A stretch of 56,970 bases of DNA from CAZKUN01 sp964555935. GTDB taxonomy: Bacteria; Armatimonadota; Zipacnadia; Zipacnadales; VGFC01. The first letter of the stretch is position 1; every line of letters starts with the position of its first letter. Under the pieces are notes generated by a model. The model had not been told where the DNA came from. It saw only the letters and a list, made by a program, of their open reading frames with translations, and ran no database searches. Shown here piece by piece: positions 17,322-25,039 of the stretch. The DNA is taken from positions 1 through 56,970 of the forward strand of contig CAZKUN010000026.1 in the NCBI GenBank assembly GCA_964555935.1, in the 5' to 3' direction. A program made the translations under genes and the position numbers.

Positions 17322-18485
17322 CTATACGGTCGGCCCGACACGGTAGATGCCAAACTCAACGTGCCCCCACCGCTCAGCACATGTTTCCTCGCCGGATGCG
17401 ACAGCCACGATCCGACCAAAGAGATCATCGCCAACGTTATCAACGCTGCGTCCTTCGGTCACGATGACGCCGGCGTTCACATCGATATCGTCGGGCATCT
17501 TGCTATAAACAACGCTATTTGTACATATTTTAATCACTGGAGCCACGACTGCGCCCACGGGACTGCCGCGACCGGTGCTGAACACCACCACCTGCGCTCC
17601 GCCCGCCAGCATGCCGGTGATCGACTCAACATCCTGCCCCGGCGTGTCCATCACCACCAGGCCCTTCCGGGTCGGCGGCGCCGCGTATCGCAGGACCTCT
17701 TGCACAACACTTGTACCACCCTTGTGGATGCAACCGAGGGATTTTTCCTCGAGCGTCGTGATCCCACCGGCCATGTTGCCCGGCGTCGGATTGCCGCCGC
17801 GGATATCCGCTCCATAGGCGATCACCCGTTGCTCGGTAGCATCCACGATGCGCTTGATATCGTCGGCCACCTCGGGCGTCCGAGCGCGGCGTTGCAGGAC
17901 GTGCTCGGCGCCGATGAACTCGGTTGTCTCAGACAGAATGACCGTCCCGCCCGCCTCGACCATCAGGTCCGCCGCGCGACCGATCACAGGGTTCGCCGTC
18001 TGTCCGCTCCACGCATCCGAGCCCCCGCATTCGGTCCCCAATATCAGGTCCGACAGAGGAAACGGCTCGCGCGACTGTTTCGCGGCTTCGGCGAGCATCT
18101 CGGCCGCCGCGGAGACGCCCTTCTCGATGGCGCTTGCCGTGCCGCCCACATCCTGGATGTTGTAGCTCACCACCGGTTTGCGCGACTGGGCGGCGGCCTC
18201 GGCGAGTTCCTCGCAGGGGATCGCCTCGCAGCCAAGTCCGACAATCACCACGCCGAACACGTTCGGGCTGGCCGCCACGCGCCACAAGACCTCCGCCGTC
18301 AGATCGCGGTCGTCGCCGATCTGCGAGCACCCGTGTTGGTGCAACGCCGCGACCGTCTCGGGTAGCCGATTGTGGATGTGCCGCGCGACCTCCGATGAAC
18401 ACACGGTCGTCGGCAGGATGAGCACGTGGTTGCGCGCGCCGGGCGGTCCGACATCTCTTCGGAATCCCAAGAACGTTGCGCTCAA
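17322..18485 (-). CDS. UxaA family hydrolyase (altronate/galactarate dehydratase C-terminal type)
   Basis: About 387 aa. I start it at the TTG at 18485 because AGAGG lies 9 nt before it and the protein then opens with SATFLGFRRDVGPPGARNHV, as relatives do; a longer TTG start at 18518 is possible. The body is the UxaA/GarD catalytic domain: VGLGCEAIPCEELAEAA, FPLSDLILGTECGGSDAWSG, and a late MDTPGQDVESITGMLAGGAQ. The N-terminal SAF domain found in full-length sugar-acid dehydratases is absent, as in split two-gene versions; no small partner is seen nearby. Family members dehydrate sugar acids such as D-altronate using iron. Its position behind tsaC in a translation-gene operon is unusual. Confidence 0.85.
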   Translation of the reverse strand: MSATFLGFRRDVGPPGARNHVLILPTTVCSSEVARHIHNRLPETVAALHQHGCSQIGDDRDLTAEVLWRVAASPNVFGVVIVGLGCEAIPCEELAEAAAQSRKPVVSYNIQDVGGTASAIEKGVSAAAEMLAEAAKQSREPFPLSDLILGTECGGSDAWSGQTANPVIGRAADLMVEAGGTVILSETTEFIGAEHVLQRRARTPEVADDIKRIVDATEQRVIAYGADIRGGNPTPGNMAGGITTLEEKSLGCIHKGGTSVVQEVLRYAAPPTRKGLVVMDTPGQDVESITGMLAGGAQVVVFSTGRGSPVGAVVAPVIKICTNSVVYSKMPDDIDVNAGVIVTEGRSVDNVGDDLFGRIVAVASGEETCAERWGHVEFGIYRVGPTV

Positions 18486-18498
18486 GTTCGGTATCCTC

Positions 18499-19181
18499 TC
18501 AGGCGAGTTCGCCCACAACTTCGGCGAGTTGCTCGCGGCTCACAGGGCCCTCCCGCAATACGCGCGGCGGGGTGGTGGTCATGTCGATAAGCGTCGAGGG
18601 CCGGCCGCTGGCGGGCGTGTCCGACTCCACGATTACGTCGAGCCACGAGCCGAGCGAGCGGGCGACCTCCGCGCTTTCGACCGTCTCCGGCCCGCCCGAT
18701 GGGTTGGCGCTGGTTACCACCACGGGCAGTCCGGCCGCTCGCAGAATGGCGCGCGCGACATCGCTGTCAGGCATCCTAAGCGCGACCGTATCCTGCCGTT
18801 CACGGCCTCGGGGCAGATGGCGTCTGTGCGTTTCAGGACAATCGTCAGCGGACCGGGCCAGAACTGCTCCATGAGGTCGAGGGCCGCGCGCGAGACGTCA
18901 CGAGCACAGAGATGCACGTCACCTCGGTCCGCCACGAGCACGGGCAGCGCTTTCTCTCTGGGCCGCTGCTTGGCCTCATACAGCCGGCCGACCGCATCGG
19001 GATCGCCGGCGTTCGCCGCCACGCCATAGACCGTATCGGTCGGGAATGCTACCAGCCCGCCCGCGCGGATCGCGTCAGCCGCCACGGCGATGTCGCGCTC
19101 GGCAAGCGCGCCACGTTTGGGCGACAGGATGATGGGGCCGCTACCGCGGTTGCTCGGCGGTGACGATTCGTTCGATGCCAC
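18499..19181 (-). CDS. tsaC: L-threonylcarbamoyladenylate synthase (TsaC/YrdC), frameshifted
   Basis: This enzyme makes threonylcarbamoyl-AMP for the t6A37 modification of tRNA. The N-terminal half (GTG at 19181, GAGG 6 nt upstream) reads VAFPTDTVYGVAANAGD, YEAKQRPREKALPVLV and FWPGPLTIVLKR, all family signatures. The C-terminal half, in another frame, continues with LRMPDSDVARAILRAAGLPV and TSANPSGG. The frames join if one G is added in the run near 18792-18793, giving GRDTVALRMPDSD. The gene is normally essential, so a sequencing or assembly error is more likely than true loss. The start overlaps the 3' end of prmC by about 40 bp. The predicted repaired product is about 227 aa, without the extra Sua5 domain. 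Confidence 0.85.
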
Positions 19182-20019
19182 TAAGATCCTCGGTAATCGA
19201 GACTTCCCAGCCGGGCCACGCCGCTGAGCATAGCGCGCCAACGATCTGGGCCTGTCCAATCCCCACCTCAAACGCCGCCAGCCGCAGACGCGTCAGGTCC
19301 ACTGCTGCCTGCTCGATCAGCCGGGCGTAGGCGTCCGTCCCGTCCTGACCCTCGCCAAGCCATGCTCCGCGCGGCTCGTGTTCGGCCACCTCGGGCATGA
19401 GGGAATCGACATCGGCGACCGGGATGTACGGCGGATTCGACACCAGACAGTCGATCTCCTCGCAAAGCCCCGCGTCGCGCGCCGGGTCGAGGTAGGCCCC
19501 GGAGAGGAACTCGACGCGATCCAGCACGCCCAACGCCGTGGCGTTCTCATTGGCCAGCGCGAGCGCGTCGGTCGAGATGTCAGACACGATGATCCTGGAT
19601 CCAGGGACTAGCTTCGCCAGCGACAAGCCGATGCAGCCCGTGCCCGTGCCGACGTCGATCACGGTCGGTGGCGGCGCCGGCGGAGCCAGACTCGGGAGAA
19701 CTGTCTCGATGAGGATCTCCGTCTCAGGTCGAGGCACCAGCGCGCGCTCGTCACACCTGAACGCGAACCCGAGGAACTCAGTCTCGCCGGTGACGTACGC
19801 CAGGGGGCGACGCGCGGCGCGCTCTCGCGTCATCGAGGTCAGCTTCTCGTCGGCGGCCGGTGGCAGGGGGTCTCTGAGGCAGGTGTCAATGCGATTGAGG
19901 GGCATGGCAAGCGCGGCCGAGAGCAGAATCCGCGCGTCCGCGCGGGCGCCGTCAACGCCCGCCCGTTCAAGCGCGTGTTGGGCGTCGTCGAGCGCTTCGC
20001 GAGCCGTTCGAGGAGTCAT
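19141..20019 (-). CDS. prmC: Peptide chain release factor N5-glutamine methyltransferase PrmC
   Basis: About 292 aa, normal length. The N-terminal helical domain (ALDDAQHALERAGVDGARAD) is followed by the family hallmark PLAYVTGETEFLGFAF. The SAM-binding loop is VIDVGTGTGCIGLSLAKLVP and the catalytic motif is LVSNPPYIP, which binds the glutamine of the GGQ loop in release factors. PrmC methylates that Gln in RF1 and RF2. It sits directly downstream of prfA (23 bp), its substrate's gene, a common arrangement. The downstream tsaC start lies within its last codons, so the pair may be translationally coupled. Confidence 0.95.
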   Translation of the reverse strand: MTPRTAREALDDAQHALERAGVDGARADARILLSAALAMPLNRIDTCLRDPLPPAADEKLTSMTRERAARRPLAYVTGETEFLGFAFRCDERALVPRPETEILIETVLPSLAPPAPPPTVIDVGTGTGCIGLSLAKLVPGSRIIVSDISTDALALANENATALGVLDRVEFLSGAYLDPARDAGLCEEIDCLVSNPPYIPVADVDSLMPEVAEHEPRGAWLGEGQDGTDAYARLIEQAAVDLTRLRLAAFEVGIGQAQIVGALCSAAWPGWEVSITEDLSGIERIVTAEQPR

Positions 20020-20042
20020 TGCGCGGTGCCTGCGGATGGGGA

Positions 20043-21184
20043 TCAGTCTTCGTCGTCGTCAGCGTCCGCAGTCGTGGCGTCGCCCGCGCCGCCAGGTGAG
20101 TCGAGCACGTCCGCGAGCTTCTGCTCGTGGTCGTCCTGCGCAAGGGCCTCCAGCAATTCGTCAATCTGGCCCTGGAGGATTCCCGGCAGATTGTGCATGG
20201 TCAACCCGATGCGATGGTCGGTCATGCGGTCCTGCGGGAAGTTGTAGGTGCGGATCTTGTCGGAGCGATCGCCGGATTTGACCTGCTCGCGGCGCGTCAG
20301 CATTTCCTCTTCGCGACGCTTCTGCTCCTCNNNNNNNNNNCCTCGAGTTCGAGAAGCCGCGCGCGCAGGATCCGATAGGCCTGCTCTTTGTTCTGGTGCT
20401 GCGAGCGCTCGTTCTGGCAGTTGACAACGATCCCGCTCGGCTTGTGCTTGATCCGAACGGCCGTGTCGTTCTTCTGAACGTGCTGACCGCCCGCGCCCGA
20501 GGCGCCGAAGGTCTGCACTTCGCAGTCGCCCGGGTCTACCTCGACGTCGATCTCCTCAGCCTCGGTCAGGACCGCCACGGTCGCCGCAGAGGTGTGGATG
20601 CGTCCCTGTGATTCGGTCGACGGCACGCGCTGCACGCGGTGAACGCCACTCTCATGCTTCAGAGTGCCGAACGCGCCCTTGCCGTTCACGGCGAAGATGA
20701 TCTCCTTCCAGCCGCCCATGTCGCTGCCGCTGGAATCGAGCACCTGGCTCTTCCACTTGCGCCGGTCGGCGAGCGCCGCATACATGCCGAACAGATCGGC
20801 GGCGAACAGCGCGGCCTCTTCGCCACCCGTTCCCGCGCGGATCTCAACGATGCAACTCTTCTCGTCGGTCTCGTCCTTCGGCACCAATGCCGCGACCAGC
20901 GCTATGCGAGCCGCCTCGACGCGCGCTTCAGCCGCCGCGAGTTCCTCGGCGTAGAACTCGCGCTCGTCGTCGTCGCTCGTCTCGTCGAGCAGTCCCTTGG
21001 CTTCCTCCGCATCCCCCTGCGCCGCGCGGTACTCGTCCCATGCCTGCATCGCCGCCGACAACTCTGAGTGGCGCTTGCCGACGTCGCGGAAGCGGTTCAT
21101 GTCGCCAATGACCTTGGGATCGCTCAGTTGCGTCTCGAGGTCTTTGTATTCGGCCTCTAGGGCGGCCATCAGATCTAGATTCAT
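20043..21184 (-). CDS. prfA: Peptide chain release factor 1 (interrupted by an N gap)
   Basis: The first part runs from the ATG at 21184 (MNLDLMAALEAEYKDLETQL) through RAGTGGEEAALFAADLFGMY and the peptidyl-hydrolysis loop GASGAGGQHVQKNDTAVRI. After ten N at 20331-20340 the protein resumes in another frame with EEQKRREEEMLTRREQV, SGDRSDKIRTYNFPQDRMTD and HRIGLTMHNL. If the N run and one of the flanking CCTC copies are removed, the frame is restored and the spacing to SGDRSD equals that of known RF1 proteins, giving about 375 aa. An acidic tail (DATTADADDDED) is extra. RF1 reads UAA and UAG. Its ATG overlaps the stop of the DUF1385 gene (ATGA). Confidence 0.93.
20331..20340. other. Assembly gap (10 N) inside prfA
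   Basis: Ten N flanked on the left by ...CTCCTC and on the right by CCTCGAG. The gap length is a placeholder: ten bases would leave prfA out of frame. The four-base CCTC on each side can be overlapped to rebuild a continuous, in-frame RF1. Confidence 0.97.
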
Positions 21185-22410
21185 GATTCGTCTTCCTGCG
21201 CCTCGGCAGCCGCGGGTTCGTCCGTTTCCTCAGGCTGCCCCGGAGTGAACGTGGTGGGAGGCGGCCAGTCGTCAGGCAGGCTCACCTCGGGCGCGACGGC
21301 GGCGAGCGCGTACATCGCGACTTCCACCATCGCCGGTTCGGGATCCCTCGTGGTCATGCGCTGCATCAGCAGCCCCGGACCCGACAAGATCTTCGCGAGG
21401 AGCGAGTCCCGGTGCCGCCCTGCCAGCCGCACGGTCTCGTAGGCCAGCGCAGCAACCACAGGCACCATCACCAAGCGCAGCAAGAGCCGCAACCACCACG
21501 TCGGCCAGCCGAAGAAGCACCCGATGATGATCTTCAGCAGAATGAACAGCAGCAGAAACGCCGTGCCGCACCGCGGATGGAGCGGGCTGTCGGCGGTCGC
21601 GGTCTCCAGCGTCACCTCGCCGTGCTTCTCCAGAGCGTTAATCGTCTGGTGCTCGGCGCCATGGTACTGGAAAACGCGCTTGATCTGGGGGATCAGCGAA
21701 ATCGCGGCGATGTAGCCCAGGATCGCCCCGAGCCGCACGATGCCTTCGATGAGGTTCTTGAGGATATCGACGCCGACGCCGCCCTCGATCTTCACCCAGC
21801 CGGTGATGATACTCGGCAGCAGCACGAACAGGAAGATCCCAAACCCGAATGCCGGGATCATCGCCAGCCACATGGCCGTGTCGCTCAGCGATTCGGGACC
21901 AGCCTGCTCCTTCGGCGGCTTGAGTAGCCCATAGAGCACGAGGACCACCACGGCGCCGACGAGGATCCGCGCGGGCAGCAGGCCGTCGGCCGCAGTCTCG
22001 AACCATGGCAACTTGGCGACCTGAGGCGCGAGCCACCCGCCGCCAAACCACACTGCGGCGGCGCCGAGCAGCGCGACGATCCCCGCAAACACCCACGGGC
22101 GTCTGGGCTCCTCCGGTGGCGCGTCATCAGCCGCCTCAGCCGCTGCGTCCAGTTCGTCCTGGATGGCTATGTTGCCCGAGAACTGCAAGCTGCGCAGACC
22201 GAGCGTCAGCGTCTCCACCAGCATGAACGTGCCGCGAATCAGCGGCCACTTGGCCACCTTCCACCCTTCGAGGAAGTGCGGAATCGGCCGTGATTCGACC
22301 GCGACGGTATTGTCGAGGCGACGCACGGCGGTCGCGTACACGTCGCGACCGCGCATCATGATTCCCTCTAGGACGGCTTGACCACCGTAGAACCGTTTCT
22401 CTTCAGCCAC
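21181..22410 (-). CDS. DUF1385 membrane protein (YqhQ-like)
   Basis: About 409 aa. It opens with FYGGQAVLEGIMMRGRDVYA, the diagnostic DUF1385 start, and later carries VFQYHGAEHQTINALEKHGE and SPLHPRCGTAFLLLFILL. Several membrane segments are visible (about residues 105-127, 145-160, 180-200, 232-252, 285-325). The function is unknown; in Bacillus the homologue YqhQ is sometimes linked to metallochaperone or membrane roles, without firm proof. It is longer than the usual 300-330 aa because of a Pro/Glu-rich insert near residue 95 and an acidic C-terminal tail (EETDEPAAAEAQEDES). The DUF1385-prfA-prmC order is common in Gram-positive-related phyla. Confidence 0.85.
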   Translation of the reverse strand: MAEEKRFYGGQAVLEGIMMRGRDVYATAVRRLDNTVAVESRPIPHFLEGWKVAKWPLIRGTFMLVETLTLGLRSLQFSGNIAIQDELDAAAEAADDAPPEEPRRPWVFAGIVALLGAAAVWFGGGWLAPQVAKLPWFETAADGLLPARILVGAVVVLVLYGLLKPPKEQAGPESLSDTAMWLAMIPAFGFGIFLFVLLPSIITGWVKIEGGVGVDILKNLIEGIVRLGAILGYIAAISLIPQIKRVFQYHGAEHQTINALEKHGEVTLETATADSPLHPRCGTAFLLLFILLKIIIGCFFGWPTWWLRLLLRLVMVPVVAALAYETVRLAGRHRDSLLAKILSGPGLLMQRMTTRDPEPAMVEVAMYALAAVAPEVSLPDDWPPPTTFTPGQPEETDEPAAAEAQEDES

Positions 22411-22437
22411 GGAATGCTCCGCAGACTCCTGGCGCGA

Positions 22438-22468
22438 AACGACCGGCGGTCAGTGTCCGCCGGTCGTT
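22438..22468 (-). terminator. Intercistronic hairpin between rpmE and DUF1385
   Basis: A perfect 12-bp stem (AACGACCGGCGG paired with CCGCCGGTCGTT) around a 7-nt loop lies 22 bp after the rpmE stop. On the minus strand it is followed by only a short T stretch, so it may be a partial terminator or an RNA-stability hairpin that lowers expression of the downstream operon relative to rpmE. Confidence 0.6.
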
Positions 22469-22490
22469 CGAGCACGTATTGGTCGGGCAG

Positions 22491-22814
22491 CTACTCGTCA
22501 GCAGGCTCGTTGGCAGACGCGGCGACCGGCTCTTCGACGGCCTCGCCATCGGACTCGTCCGAAGACTCTTCGTCAGACTCCTCGGCCTCCTCCGCCATTG
22601 TGCTCTCATACTTCTTCTCGAGGCCGTAGCGCTTGATGAACCGCTCGACGCGCCCCTCGGTGTCAACGAGCTTCTGCTTACCCGTGTAAAACGGGTGGCA
22701 CTTCGAGCAGATCTCAACGCGAATCTCAGGCTTGGTTGTCCGCGACGCGAAGGTCTCCCCGCACGCGCAGGTGACAACGCAGTCGACGTAATCCGGGTGA
22801 ATATCAGGCTTCAT
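22491..22814 (-). CDS. rpmE: 50S ribosomal protein L31 with acidic C-terminal extension
   Basis: About 107 aa starting at the ATG at 22814, with AAGGA 8 nt upstream. The first 70 residues are L31: MKPDIHPDYVDCVVTCACGE, then ICSKCHPFYTGKQKLVDT. The Cys pattern (C-A-C and C-S-K-C) marks the zinc-containing type A form. After residue 72 there is an extra acidic tail (MAEEAEESDEESSDESDGEA) not found in the E. coli protein, although acidic tails occur in some phyla. It is the first gene of the leftward operon and has its own promoter inside the 3' end of the intergenic space before ligA. Confidence 0.95.
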   Translation of the reverse strand: MKPDIHPDYVDCVVTCACGETFASRTTKPEIRVEICSKCHPFYTGKQKLVDTEGRVERFIKRYGLEKKYESTMAEEAEESDEESSDESDGEAVEEPVAASANEPADE

Positions 22815-22897
22815 GCTTCTCTTCCTTCGCCGGCGCCTCCGGCAGGCCAGCGGCCCAGCGGTGCGCTGGTTAATGTTGCGGCATTTCAAGACGGGGC

Positions 22898-22926
22898 ATT
22901 ATACAATGCCCAAGCGCCAAACGCAA
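22898..22926 (-). promoter_or_regulatory. Sigma70-type promoter for rpmE operon
   Basis: On the minus strand TTGCGT (22926-22921), a 17-bp spacer and TATAAT (22903-22898) form a good promoter, about 83 bp upstream of the rpmE start. The -10 lies within a small dyad GGGCATTGTATAATGCCC, which could be an operator or chance. Confidence 0.6.
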
Positions 22927-22936
22927 GACGATGCGC

Positions 22937-24952
22937 CTACTCGCCCACCATCTCGTGAAACTCCTGCTCCGTCAGCACCTGGACCCCAAGTTCCTCGGCC
23001 TTGCGCAATTTGGAGCCCGCCTTCAGCCCCGCCACTACGAAACTCGTCTTCTCGCTCACCGAGCCCGACGCCTTTCCGCCCCTCGCCCGCACGATCTCCG
23101 AGGCATCATCGCGCGTCATCGTCTGCAGCGCGCCGGTGAAGACGAACGTCATCCCCTCGAAGCTCTGGTCGGTGGCTTCGGACTTCTCCACCTTCGGATC
23201 GACGCCCGAGTTGCGCAGCTTCTCAAGCAACTTGGCCGTCTCGGGCCGCCCGAAGTACTCGACCACGCTCTCGGCGATCTTCGGCCCGATCTCCTCCACC
23301 TCGGCCAGCTCCTCGACCGTGGCCGCCGACAGACCATCGAACGAGCCGAACTCGGCGGCCAGCACGGATGCCACCGTCGACCCCACGAGCCGAATGCCCA
23401 GACCGAATACGAGCCTATCAAGCGGGCGGCCCTTCGACGCCTCGATGGCGGCCAGCAGGTTCTCCGTCGATTTCTCCGCCAGCCGCTCGAGCGCCGCGAC
23501 GGCGCCGTGTTCGAGCGCAAAGAGATCCGCAACGTCCGACACGAGACCCGCCTCCACCAGATTCTCGACGATGGCCGGGCCGAGCCCCTCGATGTCCATC
23601 GCGCCGCGCGAGGCGAAGTGGCGGATCGTGCTCGTCACCTGTGCCGGGCAGCTCTGGTTGGGGCAGCGGATCACGACCCCGCCGTCTTCGCGCGCGACGT
23701 CCGTCCCACACGCGGGGCACTGCTTTGGCAGACGGAAGGGCACGCGCACCTCGCCGCAGGTGCGCTTCTCCACCAGCACTTCCACCACTTCGGGAATGAT
23801 GTCGCCGGCCTTCTGAATGATCACATGGTCGCCGATCATCACGCCCTTGCGGTCGATCTCATCCTGGTTGTGAAGCGTGGCCGAGCTGACCGTGCTACCA
23901 TCGACGAACACGGGCGTCATCTTTGCCACGGGCGTCAGCGCGCCCGTGCGGCCAACCTGTATCGCGATGTCCTCGATGACCGTCTCCGCCTGCTCCGCGG
24001 GGAATTTGTAGGCGATTGCCCAGCGCGGGCCGTGGCTAGTCGATCCCGCCGACCGTTGCTGCGCGTGGTCGTCCAGCTTCACCACGACGCCATCCGTATC
24101 GTAGGGCAGGCCATGACGCTTCTCGGCCCACTCATGAACGTACCGGATCGCGCCCTCAATAGTGCCGACTTGCTCCGCGCCCTTCTTGGCGACATGCAAG
24201 CCGAGATGGCGCAACAGCGCCAGTTCTTCCCACTGAGAGTCAACTGCCGTCCCCTCGAGCAATCCCGTCCCATAGAACAGCGCGTCGAGCTTGCGCGCGG
24301 CCGTGATCGTCGAATCGAGCTGTCTCAGAGAGCCGGCCGCCGCGTTGCGCGGGTTGGCGAATGGCGCCTCGTCCGCCTCCTCCCGCTCGCGGTTCAGGCG
24401 CTCGAACTCGCTCTTCAGCATCAACGCCTCGCCCCTCACCTCAACGCGAGACGGCGCCGTCCCCCGCAGCCGGAGCGGGATGCTCTTGATCGTCTTCAGG
24501 TTCTGCGTGATGTCCTCACCGACCGTCCCGTTGCCCCGCGTCGCCCCGCGAGTCAGCGCCCCATCCTCGTACGTCACCGAGATCGCAAGCCCGTCGATCT
24601 TCAACTCGCAGACGTACTCCAACTCCGTGTCTTCCACCAGGTCGAGATGTCGCTTGAGACGGGCATCAAACTCCCGAAGCTCGTCATCGCTGAAGGCGTT
24701 ATCCAGGCTCAGCATGGGCACGGCGTGGGGCACCGATCCGAAGCCGTCGAGAGGATGCTCGCCAACACGTTGCGTCGGCGAATCCGCCTGCATCAGCCCC
24801 GGGTGCGCCTCCTCAAGCTCGACCAACTCCCGATAGCGAGCATCATACTGGGCGTCGGGTATTTCGGGCTCGTCCAGCACGTGGTACAGATACGCGTGGT
24901 GGTTGAGGAGTTCAACAAGCTCCGGGATGCGCGCGGTCGGATCTACGGTCAT
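22937..24952 (-). CDS. ligA: NAD-dependent DNA ligase LigA
   Basis: About 671 aa, full length. I start it at the ATG at 24952 (MTVDPTARIPELVELLNHHA); the frame extends upstream but homologues begin here. Domains in order: Ia NAD-binding region (HAYLYHVLDEPEIPDAQYD), adenylation domain with the nucleophile Lys118 in CELKIDGLAI, OB fold, a four-Cys zinc finger (CPACGTDV and CPNQSCPAQ), helix-hairpin-helix repeats (LAEVEEIGPKIAESVVEYF) and a C-terminal BRCT domain (FVFTGALQTMTRDDASEIV). It seals nicks during replication and repair using NAD. Every key part seems intact. It lies 87 bp downstream of the M14 carboxypeptidase gene on the same strand. Confidence 0.97.
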   Translation of the reverse strand: MTVDPTARIPELVELLNHHAYLYHVLDEPEIPDAQYDARYRELVELEEAHPGLMQADSPTQRVGEHPLDGFGSVPHAVPMLSLDNAFSDDELREFDARLKRHLDLVEDTELEYVCELKIDGLAISVTYEDGALTRGATRGNGTVGEDITQNLKTIKSIPLRLRGTAPSRVEVRGEALMLKSEFERLNREREEADEAPFANPRNAAAGSLRQLDSTITAARKLDALFYGTGLLEGTAVDSQWEELALLRHLGLHVAKKGAEQVGTIEGAIRYVHEWAEKRHGLPYDTDGVVVKLDDHAQQRSAGSTSHGPRWAIAYKFPAEQAETVIEDIAIQVGRTGALTPVAKMTPVFVDGSTVSSATLHNQDEIDRKGVMIGDHVIIQKAGDIIPEVVEVLVEKRTCGEVRVPFRLPKQCPACGTDVAREDGGVVIRCPNQSCPAQVTSTIRHFASRGAMDIEGLGPAIVENLVEAGLVSDVADLFALEHGAVAALERLAEKSTENLLAAIEASKGRPLDRLVFGLGIRLVGSTVASVLAAEFGSFDGLSAATVEELAEVEEIGPKIAESVVEYFGRPETAKLLEKLRNSGVDPKVEKSEATDQSFEGMTFVFTGALQTMTRDDASEIVRARGGKASGSVSEKTSFVVAGLKAGSKLRKAEELGVQVLTEQEFHEMVGE

Positions 24953-24985
24953 GATGGGGCGTACCTCAGGCGAATGCGGACAGCG

Positions 24986-25003
24986 TCGGAGCCGAGGCTC
25001 CGA
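24986..25003 (-). terminator. Short GC hairpin between the M14 gene and ligA
   Basis: TCGGAGCCGAGGCTCCGA forms an 8-bp stem with a 2-nt loop in the 87-bp gap. No T-run follows on either strand, so a terminator role is uncertain. Confidence 0.35.
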
Positions 25004-25039
25004 GGGTCGAGACAACGCATATGGCTTCTACTTCGGGGC

